This document shows positions 13,582-21,400 of a stretch of DNA of 64,000 nucleotides, piece by piece. The number at the start of each line of letters is the position of its first letter. The first letter of the stretch is position 1. The stretch is taken from IMG/VR virus record IMGVR_UViG_3300032291_001597, positions 62,001-126,000 of that record; one strand, 5' to 3'. The notes beneath the pieces are model-generated. The model was not told where the DNA came from. It worked only from the letters and a program-made list of their open reading frames with translations, and did not search any database. This DNA comes from a virus. Both the position numbers and the translations under genes were made by a program.

Positions 13582-13610
13582 ATGTTATCGAGTCATATCT
13601 CGTCTGTCAA
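13582..13610 (-). promoter_or_regulatory. Promoter of the phosphatase gene
   Basis: On the - strand, TTGACA (13610-13605) and TAACAT (13587-13582) are 17 bp apart. The -10 box ends 6 nt before the ATG at 13575, so the transcript would be leaderless. Confidence 0.6.
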
Positions 13611-13926
13611 GTCAATGCCGATACTTATTTTGGCTTCGGCACGTCTTATGCCGATAGCCCCTTCTTATGCCGTTGATGATTTTCAATACTTGTCTCCCAA
13701 CCAATTCGCAAGCAGAGTTGATGACTGGCCCGATGACTTTGTTATTTCATAAGCAATAAACAACCAGTTGGAAGCCCTTGCTTCTCCCCCAAAACTTGTA
13801 GACATCCTAGGAACCAGTTATCTACTAGCAATCACATAGCAATAAGCCCAGTTGTCTTCTAGTTTCAGCCCATAACCAGAGAACCAGAAGCCAAAAAGAA
13901 AGGTCGAGCGCGAACGACGGGTGGTT

Positions 13927-13951
13927 ACTGGAAAACCATAGACCCCTTTTT
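13927..13951 (-). repeat. Interspersed border element, copy 10
   Basis: On the - strand it reads AAAAAGGGGT, CTATGG, TTTTCC, AGT. The terminal AGCG is lost. It is the rightmost copy found. Confidence 0.65.
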
Positions 13952-13960
13952 ATCTCACCT

Positions 13961-14018
13961 GAGGCAGCCAGGGAGGCAGCCAGGGAGGCGGCCAGGAGGC
14001 TATTTTTAGGCTATTTTT
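13961..14018 (+). repeat. Tandem 12-bp and 11-bp repeats
   Basis: GAGGCAGCCAGG occurs three times head to tail (the third as GAGGCGGCCAGG), then AGGCTATTTTT twice. They follow border element copy 10 directly. Confidence 0.85.
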
Positions 14019-14389
14019 AGGCTTGTTTTGGGCTTCTTCTAGTCTTCTTAGGCTAGTCAAGGGCTACTTGACTTGTTTTTTGGCTACTTTTATGATAGAT
14101 TAGACATCTCAAAAGGCTCACTCGAAGCCCAAACCAGCCAAAACCCAACAAAACAATCCAAAACGACCATTTTTGGAGTCAAAATCGGCACTCAAAACGG
14201 CATTTTGACGGCATTTTTATGGCATTAGGAAACAATTTCGGTTTGGCTTAAACCCCACGATACCCAACTCGCACGCCAAAGCCAAAATACGATAATGTAT
14301 CATTTTTCTAATCAGTCCCATTATGAAAAACGCCCCTCCCGGATTTTTAGAAAAATTCGTCCCAATACAGATGCTAAAATAGATACATT

Positions 14390-14899
14390 ATGGACCGCCA
14401 ATACGCACGTGAGCAAAAACTACCTCCCGAAGAGGCAAAAACTCTCCAAGAGATGAGCAAGAAGCAACGAGCCGAGCGTGCTAAGCAGTTGTTCGAGCGT
14501 GGATGGACCCTCCAAGCGATTGGGGATGCCTTCACTCCTCCGATTCGACGCTCCACCATTCAGTATTGGGTCAAAAATGCAAAATCGTCGACGCCCCTAT
14601 TTCCAGTGCCATCACCTTGGGGTGACGAACCAGATTCTGAGGCTAGACCTCGTGGTTATTTACGTAAAACCGCTATTTCGCCTGGTATCTCGCCTGAAAA
14701 CCAAGAACGTCTAGCACATTTGGCTCCGCTCGCACGTTTGTATCGAAGTGGGATGTCGTCGACGTCCCTATCGGCTCAAGCAAACGAGGAATTCAACCAA
14801 TTGATACAGGACCTATACAATGAGGATGTAAAGATTGCTGAAATCGCAAAAGCATCGAACGTTACGAACCGAGCGATTGCTCGCAGATTGGGAAAATAG
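14390..14899 (+). CDS. Double helix-turn-helix DNA-binding protein, second copy
   Basis: 169 aa, ATG at 14390 with no ribosome site, 9 nt after TAAAAT, so it may be leaderless. HTH one is at about 44-66 (RGWTLQAIGDAF, IRRSTIQYWVKN) and HTH two at the C-terminus (VKIAEIAKASNVTNRAIARRLGK). The middle shares LAPLARLYRS and an AxEE(F/Y) pattern with the 10564-11109 protein, so the two are probable paralogues. Position before the portal operon suggests a small terminase subunit or late activator. It opens the long structural operon. Confidence 0.7.
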   Translation: MDRQYAREQKLPPEEAKTLQEMSKKQRAERAKQLFERGWTLQAIGDAFTPPIRRSTIQYWVKNAKSSTPLFPVPSPWGDEPDSEARPRGYLRKTAISPGISPENQERLAHLAPLARLYRSGMSSTSLSAQANEEFNQLIQDLYNEDVKIAEIAKASNVTNRAIARRLGK

Positions 14900-14902
14900 C
14901 AA

Positions 14903-15265
14903 ATGAAGATAGAACACGACATATTTCCTGCCCACGCTTCGGTTGCTTCCGCCTCTTACGTCGGTGAACTCAAAGCGCATCCGCCAGTTGACGGAACTGC
15001 CTACATTCAGACGTCCAGAGTTATAGTTTTCGCAACAGAGGACGCTCAGGTTCTGATGATTGCCCAAGACACGCCCGATGGTGCTCAGGTTGTTTTCCAA
15101 GAACGTATTGCCGAGTTTGATATCGACGACGTCCAGTATTTTGGAACTACCGATTCTGGCAAACGCTTTGCTTTCAAGAAGGACACGAACTGCGGTTGTG
15201 GTTCACGTTTACGTTCTTGGAATCCCTACAAAACTCTTTCATCTATTAAGGACCCGACTTTCTAA
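14903..15265 (+). CDS. Hypothetical structural-operon protein
   Basis: 120 aa, ATG at 14903, 3 bp after the previous stop. The body reads as beta-rich (AYIQTSRVIVFATEDAQVLMIAQ). The C-terminus holds NCGCGSRLRSWNPY, a cysteine pair near the end that I associate with conserved small proteins beside actinophage portal genes. The function is unknown. It overlaps the next gene by one base. Confidence 0.65.
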   Translation: MKIEHDIFPAHASVASASYVGELKAHPPVDGTAYIQTSRVIVFATEDAQVLMIAQDTPDGAQVVFQERIAEFDIDDVQYFGTTDSGKRFAFKKDTNCGCGSRLRSWNPYKTLSSIKDPTF

Positions 15266-15555
15266 TGCCTATTGACTTATTTACGTTTACGATTCTTGCT
15301 CTGGCGACGTTCAGAATCTCGCGCCTGTTCACTACCGACGTCATTTTTGAGGGATTGCGTGAGCGGGTGTGGAAGAAGTATCCACCAAGCACGAAACTCG
15401 GTTACTTGTTTACCTGTAACTGGTGCATGAGCATTTGGGTGGCATCACTGCTCACTATTTGCTATACAATAATAACTACAGCAACTGTGGTCGTTGCCAT
15501 ACCTTTCGCATTATCCGCGGTTGCTGGCCTCATAGCCGCACGTTTAGACCACTAA
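15265..15555 (+). CDS. DUF1360-like membrane protein
   Basis: 96 aa, ATG at 15265 overlapping the upstream stop (TAATG). Hydrophobic segments at about 5-20, 50-70 and 73-93 surround LFTCNWCMSIWVA, whose CxxC and following hydrophobic helix are typical of DUF1360, a small membrane family of Firmicutes, actinobacteria and their phages. The role is unknown. Its position just before the portal is common for such genes in actinophages, by my recollection. Confidence 0.7.
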   Translation: MPIDLFTFTILALATFRISRLFTTDVIFEGLRERVWKKYPPSTKLGYLFTCNWCMSIWVASLLTICYTIITTATVVVAIPFALSAVAGLIAARLDH

Positions 15556-15583
15556 CGTTCCGTTAGACGACAGGAGACCCACG

Positions 15584-17347
15584 TTGGGCATCTTTAGGCG
15601 AGAAGACCAGTCTTCTTCAAATCCGAAGCCTTCTCAAGGTATTCGCGCATCTGCCCCGAAGTCTTCGAGCGCACCCAGTTCTTCTACTCCAGTTTTTCTT
15701 CCTGCCAACGTCAACGCGGCTTCGCCTGTTGCGTATAACGCTCCCCGACCTATCACCGCTGCTGCTACTCAGGTAAAGATGGGCGACCGCGCTGAAGCGG
15801 ATATGTTCAAGCAACGTCGCAACGCTGGCTCTTCTATGTGGCAGAGCGAGGCGTGGGAGTATTACGACGCAATCGGTGAAATCAAATACGCTTTCAACCT
15901 TGTAGCGTCTGTTGTTTCGCGTATTCGTCTTTATCCAGCGGTTGTCTCTGACCCTTCCGAGGCTCCTAGTCCTATTCGTAACGTTGAAGAGTATGACCAG
16001 CGTTTAGTTGCCGCAGCCGAGCGTGCGATTGCTCGTTTGGACAGCGCGTATGGTGGTCAGGCAGGTCTGCTCAAGGACGCTGCTCTGAACCTTCAGGTTA
16101 CTGGCGAGTGCTATTTGACTCAGGTGCCTGAGCGTATCGGCTCTGGACTTCCAGAGTCTTGGGACATCCGTTCGGTTGATGAAATCAACACTGACGCTAA
16201 GGGTAACTACATCATCACTCCACGTCGCGAGTTAAAGATTGGTGCTGCTACTTCGGGTAAGCCTGGAGTTATCGGTCTACCTAAGGGCGCTTTCATTGGT
16301 CGCATTTGGCGTGCCCACCCACGCTTTTCTGAAGAGGCGGATTCGTCACTACGTGGTGTTCTCGACCTCTGCTCTGAGTTGCTACTTCTAAACCGCACTT
16401 TCCGTGCTACCGCACGTTCACGTCTAAACGCTGGTGCTCTTTACTTGCCAGATGGTTTGTCTGTTGCTGCGACGCCTGACCCAGACTATCCGTATGATGA
16501 CGCCGATGGCATCTATTCGGAACCTACTCCAGAGGAAGTAGAAGACGAGTTTGAGGACCAACTAATCGACGCGATGACTACTCCTATCAAGGATGAGGAT
16601 TCTGCGAGCGCCGTTGTTCCACTTATCATTCGTGGTCCTGCCGAACTTGGTGACAAGATTAAGCAGTTCAAGTTTGAGCGTTCATTCGACCCTGCCCTTG
16701 CCGCGCGTTCTGACCGTGTGCTTGAGCGCATTATGCAGGGCATCGACGTCCCTAAGGACATCGTTACTGGTTTGGCTAACGTCAAGTATTCGAACGCACT
16801 TCAGATTGACGAGTCGCTTTACAAGGCACACATCGAGCCAATGATGTTGCTAATTGCTGACGCTCTTACTGTTGTTTACTTGCGCCCTTACCTTTTGGCT
16901 AATGGCTTCACCGAGGCAGACGTCGACCGCATTGTTGTTTGGTATGACCCGTCTCTAGTTGCTACTCGTAACGACCGCGCAGCAGATGCTGACTCTGGTT
17001 TCGAGAAGATGGCTATTTCGTTCGAGACTTGGAGACGTGCTCACGGCTTTGCCGAGGCAGAGGCTCCTAGCCCGACCGAAGTTGCTCTACGTCTGCTCGT
17101 AGAGAAGGGAATGATTACCCCAGAACTAACTGAGGCAATGCTTGGCGTTGTTGCCCCAGATGTTATGGAGAAGATTCGTAGCGCTGCTCAGGCTGCGAAT
17201 CCCGCTCCGCTTCCTGAAGGTCTAGACCAGATGCTTCAGGGTGCTCCAGTAGGTGGCGAGGCCCCAGCCCCAGCACCAGAAGCGCCAGTTGAAGAGGCTC
17301 CTCCAGTATTGGCAGAGCCAACCCCGCCAACCGAGACTGAAATCTAA
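15584..17347 (+). CDS. Portal protein
   Basis: 587 aa. TTG at 15584 follows AGGAG (15572-15576) at normal distance. The portal is the dodecameric ring at one capsid vertex through which DNA enters and leaves. After a proline/serine-rich, probably disordered N-terminus (1-75), the sequence shows portal-like features: WQSEAWEYYDAIGEIKYAFNLVASVVSRIRL, LNLQVTGECYLTQVPE, IWRAHPRFSEEADSSLRG, then VPKDIVTGLANVKYSNALQIDESLYKAHIEPM near 390-420. The tail is Pro/Ala/Glu-rich. Family membership rests on these patterns plus location downstream of terminase. Confidence 0.85.
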   Translation: MGIFRREDQSSSNPKPSQGIRASAPKSSSAPSSSTPVFLPANVNAASPVAYNAPRPITAAATQVKMGDRAEADMFKQRRNAGSSMWQSEAWEYYDAIGEIKYAFNLVASVVSRIRLYPAVVSDPSEAPSPIRNVEEYDQRLVAAAERAIARLDSAYGGQAGLLKDAALNLQVTGECYLTQVPERIGSGLPESWDIRSVDEINTDAKGNYIITPRRELKIGAATSGKPGVIGLPKGAFIGRIWRAHPRFSEEADSSLRGVLDLCSELLLLNRTFRATARSRLNAGALYLPDGLSVAATPDPDYPYDDADGIYSEPTPEEVEDEFEDQLIDAMTTPIKDEDSASAVVPLIIRGPAELGDKIKQFKFERSFDPALAARSDRVLERIMQGIDVPKDIVTGLANVKYSNALQIDESLYKAHIEPMMLLIADALTVVYLRPYLLANGFTEADVDRIVVWYDPSLVATRNDRAADADSGFEKMAISFETWRRAHGFAEAEAPSPTEVALRLLVEKGMITPELTEAMLGVVAPDVMEKIRSAAQAANPAPLPEGLDQMLQGAPVGGEAPAPAPEAPVEEAPPVLAEPTPPTETEI

Positions 17348-17355
17348 GGAAGAAA

Positions 17356-17853
17356 ATGTATAATCACTCACACGGCACCTCTGGAAAGCAGGAACTGGCA
17401 ATGAAGTTGTCAGTTATTTTGGCTGACGTTGTTGCTTATCGCGCACTGGCTCACGGATTCCACTGGAACGTCAAAGGACCTGAGTTTATTCAGTTCCACG
17501 AGTTCTTTGCGACTCTTTATGAAGATGCTGACTCAAGCATTGACCCGCTAGCGGAGAACATTCGCAAGTTGGGCTACGACGCTCCAGTTACTCTTGAAGA
17601 CTTCGTAAGTCTGTCTTGCGTTCAGGGCAAAACTTCTACTGGTAGCCCTATGGAGATGTCTACCATTCTTTACGAAGTCAATCAGCACATCCGTGGCTGC
17701 TTGCTAGACGGTTTCCGTTTGGCAGACGAGTGTGACCAGCAGGGTATCGCTGATTTCCTAGCAGGTCGTATTGACATGCACGACAAGTGGATTTGGCAGT
17801 TGGGCACCACCATTGGAGCAGACGCCACCACTATTCAAACTCTGATTCAGTAG
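17356..17853 (+). CDS. Dps-like ferritin protein
   Basis: 165 aa, ATG at 17356 behind AAGGAAGA. It matches the Dps/ferritin family over its length: HGFHWNVKGPEFIQFHEFF and DPLAENIRKLG. The ferroxidase ligands known from Dps (H31, H43, D58, E62 in Listeria) appear here as H36, H48, D63 and E67 with the same spacing, so metal oxidation is likely intact. Dps proteins form 12-mers that oxidise iron with peroxide and can coat DNA. The gene lies between portal and giant genes in the late operon, so it may be virion-associated, protecting DNA, or made late to limit oxidative damage. The length is normal for Dps. Confidence 0.85.
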   Translation: MYNHSHGTSGKQELAMKLSVILADVVAYRALAHGFHWNVKGPEFIQFHEFFATLYEDADSSIDPLAENIRKLGYDAPVTLEDFVSLSCVQGKTSTGSPMEMSTILYEVNQHIRGCLLDGFRLADECDQQGIADFLAGRIDMHDKWIWQLGTTIGADATTIQTLIQ

Positions 17854-17860
17854 GAGCATC

Positions 17861-18445
17861 ATGGAACACCAAGAGCCTAGGGAGTTCATTAACGAGATGA
17901 TTGAGTCTGGTAATGAACCAGCCATTCCATCTATTTACACTGACAAGCCTACTTTCTCTATTGGTGACGAGATTCAGTCGCTAGTTGCTTCTGTCAACAG
18001 GACTATTCCTATTCGACGTCAGGTCCCTATTTACGATGCTCTAGCCGTTGCTGGGCGCTCGCTGGCTAGGACCGTTAGGGAATTCACTAACCCCAGCAAG
18101 CGTGCTTTCGCTGCTCTGCGCGAGGTCTCGGACTTTGTGAACACCGCTGTCAGTGGCAAACCTACTCGCATCGGCATCGAGCACTATGACTTGTTGCCTA
18201 TCGGTCACCCACTCTCTACTAAAGAGGTAGAGATTTCTGCTCAGGATAGGCGAGAGTTTGAGGCAGATTGGTTTGCTGCTGACCCTAGAATTTCTGAAGA
18301 ATACAGACCTGTTGTTGCTTCGGCTTATTTATCCGCACCAGATAGCGTAGAAAGAAAATACGCATTGGCTCACTTAGAGGCTTTAGGCTATGAAGACATT
18401 CCTATGGAAGTAGTTGTGGCATTACTCGACGACAATGAAATCTAA
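17861..18445 (+). CDS. Hypothetical late protein
   Basis: 194 aa, ATG at 17861 behind GTAGGAGCATC. It is acidic at both ends with a central helical part (RSLARTVREFTNPSKRAFAALREVSDFVN) and a helical C-terminus (RKYALAHLEALGYEDIPMEVVVALL). No family is recognised. Only 3 bp separate it from the giant gene, so it may assist or accompany the giant's packaging; this is inferred from position. Confidence 0.6.
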   Translation: MEHQEPREFINEMIESGNEPAIPSIYTDKPTFSIGDEIQSLVASVNRTIPIRRQVPIYDALAVAGRSLARTVREFTNPSKRAFAALREVSDFVNTAVSGKPTRIGIEHYDLLPIGHPLSTKEVEISAQDRREFEADWFAADPRISEEYRPVVASAYLSAPDSVERKYALAHLEALGYEDIPMEVVVALLDDNEI

Positions 18446-18448
18446 TAT

Positions 18449-21400
18449 ATGGCAATCAATCCGTACGCAGGAGAGAACTCGTTTCTTGCTCGTTCTGCAA
18501 GAGCGAAACGTCAGCGACGCGACCGCAAGGGTCGCTTTGCTTGGATGGGTGGCGCTGCCCGCTTCTTTCTAGCGGTCGAGGGTGTTGGCAAGGGTTTATC
18601 TATTCCAAGTCGCTTTGCTGGCTATGACAAAAAATCTGACTCTTTTGATTTGGAACTTCAGGATGCTGAAGATATTGCCAAGTACGGAAAACTTGTCCGC
18701 GTTCCTGCCTCCAAGGTAGAGGGTCTCAAGGCTTATCTAAATCTTCCTAGCCTCGGCAAGCGAACCCCCACTAACGTTGAGAGCGACGTTCTTGTTAGCC
18801 CAGATGAAATAAAAAAGATTGATGCCCCTTCTGGTTGGAACCTTACTAAGACCGAAAATGGCGTCGAGTTTTATGAGTCTGAAGATGGTTGGATAGCAGA
18901 AAAGTATTCGAATTTAGATGCTTACAAAAAGTCTGGAAAGTCCCCCAACAAGTTCAAGGGTTCTGGCGTAAACGGCGTTCCGCAATCTAGTCAGCCCGTT
19001 TATCACGTTTATCGCAATCCTAAGGCAGATGCCTTGATGTATGACGATTCTGTAAGGTTCGGAGACGTTTCTGTCGCTGCTCAGACTTGGGGCGACACTC
19101 AAGCCGTTGTCGAGAAGTTGGCTAGAAGAAAGTCCGACTCTTTCAAGTCTAATTTGTCTTCTCTGCGTGCTTTGCCTTCGGCTTGGACTGACTATGACCC
19201 CTCTAGTCGTGGCTTGTTTAGTGACACTAAGTGGACGCTGTACAAGTATGAGTCTGGTAAGACCCCGACCCCCGCAAGAATTATGAAGATGTCTTCAATT
19301 CAGCGTAATAATTTATATAAGAAACTTAGCGAAAACCTTCGCAATCCCGAAGCGACCGCTAATTGGTATAAAGATGACCGAACCCTGAGAACCTCTTTCC
19401 AAGTACGTCAGATGCCCGTGAATAGCGCAGATGCTAGGACGGCTTTGAACAAGGCTCGCGTTGAAGGCAAGAAAATACAGACTTTTGATGGGACCAGTAA
19501 GTTGGACCCGAAGGAAGACGTTCTAGAACTTAGTTACTACAAGACAGATGGCAGTGAACCGATTGCTTACTTCCAAGACTGGGAAGATTTAGAGGATTGG
19601 ATTGAGGAAGAACGCTTTTCCGCTAAGGAAAAACTTAAAAAAGAGCAAGAAGCCGCTAAAAATCTAGAGCCTATGCCCAGAAGGGCTATGGAACTCCCAG
19701 ATAGAAGCGATAGCGACATAATTCAGGACTTGGAGCCTGTTTCTACGCCTGCTATCTCTAAATCTTCTTTCTTCAAGACTGAAAATTCAGATTTTGAAGG
19801 CGTTGCCAGTGAAAAAGCAGATAATCCTCGCTCTAGTAAATACATTGACGGTCCAGATGTTGTAAACGAGATAATGAATGAGGCTGCCAAGGTTGCTTTT
19901 GAGCAGGGCAGGTTCCCGATTCCTAGAAAAGGAGGTATCTCCACCTCCGCAGACGGCAAGTTTTTGGCTCCCGACGTCAAGATTGCGTTACAACGCCAAT
20001 ACAAGCGTGTTTTTGACTATTTGAAGGAGTCAAATCCAGACTTTATGGCGAACTATGACACTTTTGATAAGTTTTGGGCTGATGTAGATAAAAATAGCGT
20101 TAGTACGTCTACTCCTTTTGGCGATGGACCAGAAAGTGAGTTCCGTCAGACTGTAAATAAGGCATACGCTAAAGAAATACTTGGGCTAGATGAAGACGGA
20201 TTCATTGAAGTTTATCGAAACTCGATTCGTGGTGGTAGTAGAGAAGGTCAGTCTGAAGTAGACGCGGCCGCAGGATACTCGTCGCTCGACAAAAATATGG
20301 CTTGGGACTACCAAAGCCAAGCCACTGGAGATGGCCCGTTCTCTGGACGTTACTCAATCAAGGTAAAGCCTGAAGAGTATGGCGGAATGATTGGTCATAG
20401 CGGTGGTTTGGATGAATTTGGCGTAGTTCTAGGTAAAAACGTGACCAGTATCGATGGTCGCATAGAAAAGCACGGAAAATTAGAGACTTTACCGATTTTA
20501 GATGGAGTAACTTTCGGTGCTAGGGGCACTGGCGGCGGCCCATACAGATTTTTCAATGAAGGTTTTAGGTTTATTAAGCCAGCGGGCGAGTTTGATTACA
20601 CAAGTTTTGACGACCTTATTGCCCGCGCTGGTGGAAAAGACAAAGTTAGAGCCAAGATTTCTGAATTCTGGCCTAATACCACTTTTGACAGAGTAGAAAA
20701 AGATTCTTTTGGTTTGAATGGCAGTTCTTTCGAGAAATACATAACAAAACTTCCTAACGGCAAGGCTATTTTTAATCCAGCATCCTTGACTTTGACCGAG
20801 TCTGGTTTCGGCGCTGAAGGTATTGACCAGAGGGGTGACCGAATGGACAACGTTCTAAAGGGAGCGTTGGCTTTCCAAGAATTAACTGGTCAAAAAATTA
20901 TTGAGTGGCGTCGCGGTGGGAATCCATTTACCGATAAGAAGGCTTCTACAGCCCCAGAGACGACTGCAACTACCGAGAGGGCAGGAATTAGAGACCTATC
21001 TGGTTTCAAGCCCACAGGAGGTCCTCTAGGGTCTAATGAAGGTGGCACCTACGAAGATGCTAACGGCAACAAAATCTATGTCAAGAAGCCGAGAACAAAA
21101 CTTCACGGAGAGAACGAAGTTCTTGCTTCGATGCTTTATGAACGCTTAGGTGTCAACACAGCGAAAATTCGTTTTGGACGTTTAGAAGATGGCACTGAGG
21201 TAACTTACTCAGAGTGGATTGACTCTAAGAAAGATTTGCGACAAAGGCTGAGCGACCCAGAGTATGTCCAGAAGATTCAAGAAGGCTTCGGTGTGGATGC
21301 TTGGCTTGCCAACTGGGACGTCGCTGGTGGCGCGTTAGACAACATCGTCACTGACAATAACGGTGACCCTGTTCGCGTTGACCCAGGTGGTGCTCTTTGG

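Larger units (their letters stand above)
13576..14389. other. 0.8-kb non-coding region with tandem repeats
   Basis: No convincing gene in either strand. It contains the - strand promoter of the phosphatase gene (13582-13610), border element copy 10 (13927-13951), three tandem 12-bp units of GAGGCAGCCAGG (13961-13996, third with one change), two 11-bp AGGCTATTTTT units (13997-14018), and A/T-rich DNA with GGCATTTT-type repeats near 14200. ATGCCGATA recurs three times in 13614-13660. A cos site or regulatory region is possible so close to terminase. Confidence 0.6.
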
